Positions 1 to 5,741 of a DNA stretch of 19,487 nucleotides are shown in pieces. The stretch lies in NCBI GenBank assembly GCA_009782025.1, contig WQUQ01000295.1, positions 1 to 19,487 of the forward strand, given 5' to 3'. A program made the translations under genes and the position numbers. The DNA is from Desulfobulbus sp. (GTDB lineage: Bacteria; Pseudomonadota; Gammaproteobacteria; Burkholderiales; Rhodocyclaceae). Numbering within the stretch: the first letter of the stretch is position 1; every line of letters starts with the position of its first letter. The notes under the pieces are model-generated. The model was not told the origin of the DNA. It did no database searches and saw only the letters and a list, made by a program, of their open reading frames with translations.

Positions 1-206
1 TGGGCCAGCAGGCGCTGCTGCCGCAGGCCAAGGTAACGGCCAGCTTCGGCATCGCCGAATGGACGCCCGATATTGACGATCCCGATGTCTGGATGCGGCA
101 GGCCGATCAGATGCTGTATCGCGCCAAACACCTGGGCCGCGACTGCGTCTGCGTGGCCAGCGAAACGCCTCCCGCGCCCATACCCCAGCCAGCACAGCTT
201 GATTGA
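1..206 (+). CDS. GGDEF-domain protein, C-terminal fragment (probable diguanylate cyclase)
   Basis: The reading frame is open from the window edge (codons in phase with base 3) and stops at TGA 204-206. It encodes the end of a GGDEF domain: a VTASFGIAEW strand, then ADQMLYRAKHLGRD, the conserved last helix of diguanylate cyclases, then a proline-rich tail of about 20 residues. The signature GG(D/E)EF loop and any sensory domain lie outside the window, so catalytic activity (making c-di-GMP from two GTP) cannot be judged. Family assignment is firm; function as an active cyclase is inference. Confidence 0.85.
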   Translation, partial: GQQALLPQAKVTASFGIAEWTPDIDDPDVWMRQADQMLYRAKHLGRDCVCVASETPPAPIPQPAQLD

Positions 207-210
207 CGGC

Positions 211-281
211 GGGCGCGCCGGGCAAAAACGCCGGGATTGCGCTGCGCTCCAACCCTGCGCCTGCCGTAGCGAGGCGCGCCC
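211..281. repeat. Inverted repeat between the GGDEF gene and the small secreted protein
   Basis: GGGCGCGCC (211-219) and GGCGCGCCC (273-281) are perfect 9-bp arms around about 53 bp of GC-rich sequence. They lie between the stop codons of two convergent genes. There is no T-tract, so this is not a classic intrinsic terminator. It may be a REP-like intergenic repeat or a bidirectional transcription barrier. GC-rich arms of this length could partly be chance. Confidence 0.35.
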
Positions 282-285
282 CGGC

Positions 286-612
286 TCAACCGCCGCCCGC
301 CACCCCCATCATCTGATTGCAGGTCGCCAGGCCGAAATCCTCGGCCTGTTTCGGGGTGGCAATCCCCCGATCCTCGTAGATGCGGCGGATGATGACGTTG
401 ATGATGCGCGGCCCGTTACTGCCATCCTCTTCATAAAGTCTCATCGGCGAGCCGCCGTCGCGGTTGTACAGGGTCTGGATGGCGTGGTCGCGGATGCGCT
501 TGCAGAAGCGCATTTTCTCGGCATCCGGCATATCGTCGGCGGCATGGCCAGCGGGCAGCCAGGCCAGGATGCCCAGCAAGGCGCAGATCATGGTCAAGCA
601 CAGGCGTTTCAT
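286..612 (-). CDS. Small secreted hypothetical protein (108 aa)
   Basis: An N-terminal signal peptide is clear: MKRLCLTMICALLGILAWLP followed by an AGHA-A cleavage-like site near residue 24. The mature part (about 84 aa) is charged and carries two cysteines (FCKRI and ATCNQ) that could form a disulfide in the periplasm. An AGGAGT Shine-Dalgarno sequence lies 8 nt before the ATG at 612, which supports this start. The family is not recognised. The gene is convergent with the GGDEF gene and divergent from the RegB-like kinase, sharing a 141-bp upstream region with it. A real gene is likely; the function is unknown. Confidence 0.75.
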   Translation of the reverse strand: MKRLCLTMICALLGILAWLPAGHAADDMPDAEKMRFCKRIRDHAIQTLYNRDGGSPMRLYEEDGSNGPRIINVIIRRIYEDRGIATPKQAEDFGLATCNQMMGVAGGG

Positions 613-689
613 TCACTCGACTCCTGGATGGTGGCGGGATAGGCGAGAATATCGCGAAACAGCATGAAACGACGCTTCGGGAAACGGAT

Positions 690-733
690 TGCGGCAAATT
701 GTCGCAGCGGCGCGACGGCCGAAAATTGTCGCA
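690..733. promoter_or_regulatory. RegA/PrrA/RegR-type binding sites upstream of the redox kinase
   Basis: The 15-mer GCGGCAAATTGTCGC (691-705) fits the GCGNC-N5-GNCGC core known for RegA/PrrA/RegR-family regulators. A second, half-degenerate copy, CCGAAAATTGTCGCA (719-733), follows 13 nt later. Both lie just upstream of the ATG at 754, which suggests autoregulation by the RegA-like regulator encoded at 2036-2566. The sites are seen directly; binding is inferred. Confidence 0.55.
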
Positions 734-753
734 TATCACGCATAATCCGGCCC

Positions 754-2043
754 ATGCGATTTTTCCCCCGTAGCGCCGACGGAGCCGCCGCGCAGTGGCC
801 AAATCAGCGGGCCAACCTGCGGCGTCTGGTCGCCTCGCGCTGGATCGTCCTCGCCGTCATGGCCGTGCTCTCCGCCGGCGCTCCCGGCCTCTTGGCCATT
901 CCCCTGCCGCAAACGCCGCTGTTCGTGGTGCTCGCCGTCGCCGCCGCTTTCAACGCCCTGGTTGACCGGCGCTTGCGTGGCGCTTGCCACGCCACCTCGG
1001 GCGAACTGTTCAGCCAGTTGCTGTTCGACATCGTGGCGCTGGCCGCGCTGCTGTTTTTCAGCGGCGGCGCCACCAATCCGCTGATCTCGCTCTTGCTGCC
1101 GCCGCTGGCCTTCGCCGCGCTGACCCTGCCCGTCCCTGGCGTGCTCGCCGCCGGGGCCATCGCCATCGCCGCCTATTCGCTGCTGCTCATCGTCTACGTG
1201 CCGCTGCCGATACCGGATGCGGCGCGGGCAACGCAACTGCACCTGATCGGCATGTGGCTGACCTTCGCTGTCTCGGCAGCGCTGATCGCCTGGTTCGTCG
1301 TTCGCCTGACCGCCCTCGTCCGCCAGCGCGACGCCGAACTGGCCGCCGCTCGCGAGCAGGCGCTGCGCGACGAGCGGGTGCTGGCGATGGGCACCCTGGC
1401 CGCCGGCGCGGCGCACGAACTGGGCACGCCGCTGGCGACGATGAGCCTGCTGGCCGGCGAATTGGCTGTCGACGCCAGTCTGCCGCCTGCGGTGCGCGAG
1501 GACATCGCCCTGCTGCGCCAGCAGATCGCCGCCTGCAAGGACATCATCACCGGCCTCTCGCGCCGGGCCGGGGCCGAACGCCTCGACCGCCCGCCGCTGC
1601 AAGCCGCCGACCGCTGGCTGGATAAACTGCGCCAGCATTGGCACGCCATCCGCCCGCAGGCAGCCAGTCGGCTGACCGTCGGCTCCGACGGCCCGGCCCC
1701 GCAACTGGCCGCCGATCCGCGTCTCGAACAGGCGCTCCTCAATCTCTTCAACAACGCCGCCAACGCCACGCCGCAACCGCTGGAAATCCGCCTCGCCTGG
1801 GGTAGCGACGACCTGTGCATCGACATCCGCGACCACGGCCCCGGCTTTCCGCCAAGCGTGCTCGAAAATGCCGGGCAACACGGCCTGCCGGCCCATGCCG
1901 GCGGCAGCGGCGTCGGCCTCTTGCTGACGCGCACCGCCATCGAACAACTGGGCGGGCGCCTGCGCCTCATCAATCCCGATGCAGGCGGGGCGCTGGCCCG
2001 CATCGAACTACCGAGAAAATTACCGGAAACGGCCCATGCCTGA
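754..2043 (+). CDS. regB: RegB/PrrB/RoxS-type redox sensor histidine kinase
   Basis: The protein is a membrane-bound kinase of 429 aa. About six hydrophobic segments occupy residues 25-195. They include FSGGATNPL, the GGxxNPF-type quinone-sensing motif of the RegB family. The H-box GAAHELGTPLAT has the phospho-acceptor at His221. Cys261 (IAACKDII) lies exactly 40 residues further on, the same spacing as the redox-active Cys265 from His225 in Rhodobacter RegB. The N-box (FNNAANAT) and the G-boxes (DHGPGF, GSGVGLLL) complete an intact ATPase domain. An upstream in-frame ATG at 664 exists, but the start at 754 is preferred because the added residues do not resemble the family and would cover the RegA-like sites. 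The stop overlaps the next gene by 8 bp. Subfamily is confident; symbol usage varies (regB, prrB, roxS, actS). Confidence 0.9.
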   Translation: MRFFPRSADGAAAQWPNQRANLRRLVASRWIVLAVMAVLSAGAPGLLAIPLPQTPLFVVLAVAAAFNALVDRRLRGACHATSGELFSQLLFDIVALAALLFFSGGATNPLISLLLPPLAFAALTLPVPGVLAAGAIAIAAYSLLLIVYVPLPIPDAARATQLHLIGMWLTFAVSAALIAWFVVRLTALVRQRDAELAAAREQALRDERVLAMGTLAAGAAHELGTPLATMSLLAGELAVDASLPPAVREDIALLRQQIAACKDIITGLSRRAGAERLDRPPLQAADRWLDKLRQHWHAIRPQAASRLTVGSDGPAPQLAADPRLEQALLNLFNNAANATPQPLEIRLAWGSDDLCIDIRDHGPGFPPSVLENAGQHGLPAHAGGSGVGLLLTRTAIEQLGGRLRLINPDAGGALARIELPRKLPETAHA

Positions 2044-2566
2044 CATCACCCTGGTCATCGACGACGACCCCAGTTTCAACGCCATCCTGGTTCGCACCCT
2101 GGAGCGGCGCGGCTTGCCCGCGCACGGCGCACTGACTCCGGCGACGGCGCTCGAACTGGCCCGCCAGACTCCGCCCGCTCGCGTCATCCTCGACCTCAAC
2201 CTGGCCGGCAGTTCCGGCTTGGCGCTGATTCCCGAATTGCTGGCCATCAACCCGGATTGCCGCATCGTCGTCCTCACCGGCTACGCCAGCATCGCCACCG
2301 CCGTCGACGCGGTCAAACTCGGCGCTGTCCAGTACCTCGCCAAGCCGGTCGAGATCGAAGCCATCCTCGCCGCCTTCGCCGACGACGGCCCCGACCTCGA
2401 CCTGGCGGCACCGGACACGCCATTGTCGGTCGACCGCCTGGAATGGGAACACATCCAGCGCGTGCTCAATGAAAACGACGGCAATATCTCGGCCACCGCC
2501 CGCGCCCTGAAAATGCACCGGCGCACCCTGCAACGCAAACTGGCCAAGCGACCGGTGCGCGGTTAA
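2036..2566 (+). CDS. regA: RegA/PrrA/RoxR-type response regulator
   Basis: The protein has 176 aa, a typical length for the RegA family. The receiver domain (about 1-115) shows the acidic pocket D9/D10, phospho-acceptor D53 (ILDLNL), T81 (VLTGYASIATAV) and K103 (YLAKP). The C-terminal Fis-type helix-turn-helix, from WEHIQRVLNENDGNIS to MHRRTLQRKLAKRPVR, is the near-invariant RegA DNA-binding segment. The ATG at 2036 overlaps the kinase stop (ATGCCTGA), so the pair is translationally coupled. RegA homologues activate or repress respiration, denitrification and carbon/nitrogen fixation genes under low oxygen. A similar palindrome in front of nosZ points to a local target. Confidence 0.92.
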   Translation: MPDITLVIDDDPSFNAILVRTLERRGLPAHGALTPATALELARQTPPARVILDLNLAGSSGLALIPELLAINPDCRIVVLTGYASIATAVDAVKLGAVQYLAKPVEIEAILAAFADDGPDLDLAAPDTPLSVDRLEWEHIQRVLNENDGNISATARALKMHRRTLQRKLAKRPVRG

Positions 2567-2689
2567 ACAACCCGGATGTTTCCGCGATACGGTAGGATGT
2601 CAACGCTTTGATGCTCATGCGTTAGACTGATTCGTCTGACGAACTGGACACTCGAACTCGGAATAAAGGCCACTACCCCGGCAAAAATC

Positions 2690-3424
2690 ATGAAGTCGAC
2701 CGCCACTCACTATGATTTTCGCATTGACACCCTGACACCGGAAACTCTGCGCCTGAGCCGTTTCGTGGACTATGTAGATACCCTGCGCGGCATCTTTGAT
2801 GCCGGCGATGACGTGTTTTTCCATCAAGTGCGCCGGGGTAGTGCGGTGCTGGAGTTCGGCGTCGCTCCAAAGGCTGTGTCGCGCATCGAAAAACGCCTAT
2901 GTCTGTTGGGCAGCGTCAACATGTCCGCCGATATGGCCTTGCAATGGACGAATATCAACCGTTTTCTGCGCCGCGACAATGCCAGCGCCAGACTGACGCG
3001 AAAAGGCAGTACAGTGGCGTTGGCCCAGTTTACGGGCATCCATACACCGTTGGCGCAAGAAGCCATCGTGCATGAAAGCGGCACGCTGGATGGCGTGTTG
3101 GTGGGTGTGAGAGGCGTGGACGACAGCGTGCCGGTCTGGCTGAAAGCCGACGATGGCAGCATACTGAAATGCAACGCCAAGCGTGAACTTGCCCGCCAAC
3201 TCGCACTGCTGTTCGACACCTACGTGCGCGTGGCGGGTAAAGGCAAATGGCGGCGCGGTGACGATGCCCGCTGGACGTTGGAAGAATTCGACATCCAGAG
3301 TTTTGAGCAACTGGATGAAACGCCACTGGGCAAACTGGTACAAAGCATCCAGACCATTGAAGGCAACGGCTGGAATGAACTGGAAGACGCCCAAGCCGTT
3401 TGGCTTGAGTTGAGGGCGGACTGA
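2690..3424 (+). CDS. Hypothetical 244-aa protein paired with a PIN-domain ribonuclease
   Basis: I do not recognise this family. The protein is soluble, with no signal peptide or membrane segment. It appears to have an N-terminal part (about 1-90, containing VRRGSAVLEF), a middle part of beta-rich character (100-175), and a C-terminal segment ending in NGWNELEDAQAVWLEL. The stop TGA shares a base with the ATG of the PIN gene (TGATG at 3422-3426), so the two are almost certainly coupled. By position it would be the antitoxin-like partner, but it is far larger than usual VapB-type antitoxins and shows no obvious DNA-binding fold. Base composition is visibly more A/T-rich than the flanking genes, which suggests acquisition by transfer. 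Upstream, 2567-2689 holds no recognisable promoter or strong ribosome-binding site. Confidence 0.75.
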   Translation: MKSTATHYDFRIDTLTPETLRLSRFVDYVDTLRGIFDAGDDVFFHQVRRGSAVLEFGVAPKAVSRIEKRLCLLGSVNMSADMALQWTNINRFLRRDNASARLTRKGSTVALAQFTGIHTPLAQEAIVHESGTLDGVLVGVRGVDDSVPVWLKADDGSILKCNAKRELARQLALLFDTYVRVAGKGKWRRGDDARWTLEEFDIQSFEQLDETPLGKLVQSIQTIEGNGWNELEDAQAVWLELRAD

Positions 3425-3906
3425 TGCCCGTCGCCTTCGATGCCAACATTCTGATTGATCTGTTCAATCCACGCATCAAAGGCAACCGCCGCGCCAAGCT
3501 CGATGGCCTGCTCGAACAGCACGCCAAAACCAAAATCATTATTCCCACGCCTTGTCTAACCGAATACCTGGTGCGGGCGGACAAGGCGCGTGACGAATTG
3601 ATGGCGAAATTGTCGGCCAGCCGTTCTTTCAGTATTGAGCCGTTTGACCAGCGCGCAGCAACGGAATGCGCGTTGCTGCTGGCCGACCATTGGGACTCGG
3701 CAACACGCAAACAGGTCAGCCGCACCAAATTCAAATTCGACTGGCAAATCGTCTCCATCGCACTGTCGCGCAATGTGACGCACATCTACAGCGACGACGC
3801 CGACTTGCGCCGTATTGCGGAAAAGCTGTTGCTAACGGTGACGGGACTTGATGAGTTACCAATACCGGATTCTGCACGGCAAACGAAACTTCCGTTTGAG
3901 AAGTAG
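3424..3906 (+). CDS. PIN-domain protein (VapC-like ribonuclease, probable toxin)
   Basis: The protein has 160 aa with PIN-domain features: FDANILIDLF with Asp6 at the N-terminus, Glu47 (CLTEYL), Asp106 (FDWQIVSIA) and Asp124/Asp127 (IYSDDADL) near the C-terminus. These are the acidic residues that bind Mg2+ or Mn2+ in VapC-type ribonucleases. The length is somewhat above typical VapC (about 130-140 aa). The start is fixed by the one-base overlap with the preceding gene. In PIN toxins the partner blocks the active site until stress; whether this 244-aa partner does so is inferred only from the operon. It lies between the redox regulators and the copper operon with no functional link to either. 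Confidence 0.8.
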   Translation: MPVAFDANILIDLFNPRIKGNRRAKLDGLLEQHAKTKIIIPTPCLTEYLVRADKARDELMAKLSASRSFSIEPFDQRAATECALLLADHWDSATRKQVSRTKFKFDWQIVSIALSRNVTHIYSDDADLRRIAEKLLLTVTGLDELPIPDSARQTKLPFEK

Positions 3907-3934
3907 GTTGCCGGTCGGTTGCTCAGAGAATGGA

Positions 3935-3963
3935 AAACAAAAACAGCGGCCGCAGCCGCCGTT
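3935..3963 (-). terminator. Intrinsic terminator of the copper-chaperone operon
   Basis: Read on the minus strand, AACGGCGGC-TGCG-GCCGCTGTT forms a 9-bp stem (one G-U pair) with a 4-nt loop, followed by a T-rich run (TTTGTTTT). It lies 18 bp past the PCuAC stop codon. On the plus strand no T-tract follows, so it mainly terminates the leftward operon. Confidence 0.75.
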
Positions 3964-3980
3964 GGTTGTGTCGGCAATGT

Positions 3981-4439
3981 TCAGTGCTGCTGATCGTGAG
4001 TCATCGGCATCGGCCGCATGATCTTGGCTTCGACCTGTTTGCTGCTGCCGTCGTCGAAGGTCAGGGTGATCGGCACCATGTCGCCTTCCTTCATCGGCGC
4101 TTTCAGGTCGATCATCATGATGTGCAGGCCGCCCGGCTGCAAGACCGCTTCGCCGCCGGCCTTGATGCCGATGTCGGCGACCGGGCGCATTTTCATCACG
4201 CCGCCTTCGTTGATGTGCGTGTGCAATTCGGTGACCCGCGATAGCGGATTGTCGGCCTTGACCAGTTTGACATCCTGGCTGCCGCCATTGTGGATCACCA
4301 TGAAGGCACCGGTGGCCGGGGCGTTCGGCGGCGCCAGGCGAACGTAAGGATTTTGTACTTCGATCTGGTCGGCTGAACCGGCCAGGACGCCCGCCGACAA
4401 CAGCAGGCCGGCGGCGAGCAGGGACAATTTGTTCATCAT
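3981..4439 (-). CDS. PCuAC-type periplasmic copper chaperone
   Basis: The protein has 152 aa with a signal peptide (MMNKLSLLAAGLLLSAGVLA). The copper site H-x10-M-x21-H-x-M is exact: His73, Met84, His106, Met108. PCuAC proteins carry Cu(I) in the periplasm and load CuA centres together with SCO proteins. NosZ has a CuA centre, and this gene is in an operon divergent from nosZ, so NosZ is the likely client (inference). A terminal cytochrome oxidase is another possibility. The start has AAGGAG 8-10 nt upstream; a second ATG three bases later is an equally possible start. Confidence 0.92.
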   Translation of the reverse strand: MMNKLSLLAAGLLLSAGVLAGSADQIEVQNPYVRLAPPNAPATGAFMVIHNGGSQDVKLVKADNPLSRVTELHTHINEGGVMKMRPVADIGIKAGGEAVLQPGGLHIMMIDLKAPMKEGDMVPITLTFDDGSSKQVEAKIMRPMPMTHDQQH

Positions 4440-4452
4440 TTGCTTCTCTCCT

Positions 4453-5079
4453 TCATGGGCTGGTTAAAATTTTGTGGATCTCGGCCGCCACTTGCTCTGG
4501 CATCGCGCCGTGCGGCAAGGCGCCGCGCAGGCGACCGTCACGGCCGATCACGTAGGTATCCGCGCTGTGGTCGACGACGTAGCCGCCGCCAGCCGTCGCC
4601 GCCTTCTGTTCGGCATAGAAAACGCCGTAGCGGCGGGCGATCTCGGCTACGGCCTCGGGGCTGCCGGTGACGCCGACGATGGCCGGATGGAAGAAGGCGA
4701 CATATTCCTTGAGCCGCGCCGGCGTATCGCGCTTGGGGTCGACCGAGACGAAGATCACGGCGACATCGGCCAGTTCCTCGGCGCTCAATTGATTCAGGGC
4801 GGTGGCGACGGTCGACAGCGCCGTCGGGCAGATGTCGGGGCAGTAGGTGTAGCCGAAGAAGAGCAGCACCGCCTTGCCGCGAAAATCAGCCAGCGCGACC
4901 GGGCCATCGGCGGATTGCAAGGTGAAATCGCCGCCGCCTGGGGCCGTGGCCGAGGGGGCAACCGGGTTGGCCACGGCAGGCAATGGCGATTCCGGCAGAT
5001 CGGGATGCCAGAACAGCCCCAGGCCCGTGACCAGCGCCACGAGAAAAATAACCATAGCAAGCAACTGGCGTTCGGACAT
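4453..5079 (-). CDS. SCO1/SenC-type copper metallochaperone
   Basis: The protein has 208 aa. A single N-terminal membrane anchor (residues about 7-23) is followed by a thioredoxin-fold domain with CPDIC (Cys80, Cys84) and His171 (VVDHSADTYVI), the three copper ligands of SCO proteins. SCO proteins deliver copper to, or reduce the cysteines of, CuA sites. The start was placed at MSERQLLAM because the upstream gene stops there (TGATG, one shared base) and the anchor follows directly; extending to 5181 would add residues unlike the family. It is the second gene of the leftward copper operon. Confidence 0.92.
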   Translation of the reverse strand: MSERQLLAMVIFLVALVTGLGLFWHPDLPESPLPAVANPVAPSATAPGGGDFTLQSADGPVALADFRGKAVLLFFGYTYCPDICPTALSTVATALNQLSAEELADVAVIFVSVDPKRDTPARLKEYVAFFHPAIVGVTGSPEAVAEIARRYGVFYAEQKAATAGGGYVVDHSADTYVIGRDGRLRGALPHGAMPEQVAAEIHKILTSP

Positions 5080-5621
5080 CAGGTCGCACCCCCCGTGGTA
5101 AAGCGCCAGGGTATCGCAATGCGCTGGCCGCCGGCCTCGATCAGCACCGTCGCCTGCCATTCCATCCGGCCGCTGATGCACACCGGCAGCGTCACTTCGG
5201 CGGCGTACACGCCGTTGCCCTGGTCGGCCAAACGCGGCCGGTTATAACCCATGTTCATATCGACGCCAGCAAAATCGACTTCGACCCTGGCCGGCGTCAG
5301 GCCCTCGGTCGCAATCCTGACTTCAAATGGCCGCGCCAGCGGAATCGGCAAGGTTCCCATATTCAGTTCGACGCTGCCACCGGCCGGCAGCGCCACGTGG
5401 CAAGGGCCGCGTTGCAGATCGCAGGCCGGATCGGGCTGGACCACGACATCGGACTTGGGCAGCAGCAGCGGCGACAGTTTGTAGCCGACAACCACGACCA
5501 GCGCAATCAGCAGGATGCCGACCAGATCAATCAGGATTTTCTTGTTCAAGATCACTTTCGAGGCAGGACGCGGAAAAAGCGGAATTTTCCGCGCCAGAAG
5601 CTGGACAGAATTAGCAGACAT
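5079..5621 (-). CDS. Membrane-anchored FixH/YtkA-like periplasmic protein
   Basis: The protein has about 180 aa. One transmembrane helix (ILIDLVGILLIALVVVVGYK) is followed by an all-beta periplasmic domain. That domain contains two cysteines close together (CDLQRGPC), a third (PVCISGRMEW) and a Met-containing loop (DMNMGYN), and it ends in AIPWRFTTGG. This arrangement resembles the FixH/YtkA-like families, which are linked to copper and respiratory-complex assembly. The start is uncertain: ATG at 5621 is used here; ATG at 5639 would add six residues, and neither has a clear ribosome-binding site. It is first in the operon with SCO and PCuAC and divergent from nosZ, so a role in copper supply to NosZ is plausible but inferred. 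Confidence 0.7.
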   Translation of the reverse strand: MSANSVQLLARKIPLFPRPASKVILNKKILIDLVGILLIALVVVVGYKLSPLLLPKSDVVVQPDPACDLQRGPCHVALPAGGSVELNMGTLPIPLARPFEVRIATEGLTPARVEVDFAGVDMNMGYNRPRLADQGNGVYAAEVTLPVCISGRMEWQATVLIEAGGQRIAIPWRFTTGGAT

Positions 5622-5653
5622 CAATTTTTTCACAGTCATGGCGGAATACAGTG

Positions 5654-5670
5654 TGTGACAAATTGTCACA
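5654..5670. promoter_or_regulatory. 17-bp palindrome in the nosZ / copper-operon divergent promoter region
   Basis: TGTGACAAATTGTCACA is a palindrome except for its centre. Its core GTGAC-AAATT-GTCAC matches the regB-upstream site GCGGC-AAATT-GTCGC in 12 of 15 positions, including the whole AAATTGTC block, so RegA is the preferred binder. It also resembles a CRP site (TGTGA/TCACA), but with a 7-bp instead of the canonical 6-bp spacer. It lies 72 bp before the nosZ ATG and 15-33 bp before the possible starts of the leftward operon, so it could control both. Confidence 0.6.
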
Positions 5671-5741
5671 GGCGGGTTAGGCTTCTGTGGCAGTCGGGGG
5701 TAGAGGTTCGAGGGTATGTTTGTTTTTTCAGGAGAGATCAA

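Noticed and set aside
736..1947. 403-codon minus-strand open frame opposite regB
   Set aside because: Its composition is repetitive Gly/Gln/Arg/Asp-rich with no domain, and it is a mirror of the well-supported RegB frame.
5654..5670. Reading the nosZ-upstream palindrome as a canonical CRP site
   Set aside because: The TGTGA and TCACA arms are separated by 7 bp instead of 6, and the core matches the regB-upstream RegA-like site better. CRP/FNR-family binding is not fully excluded.
5397..5741. In-frame extension of nosZ by 115 codons
   Set aside because: It lies antisense to the FixH/YtkA-like gene and covers the promoter palindrome. The Sec signal peptide and an AGGAG site mark 5742 as the start.
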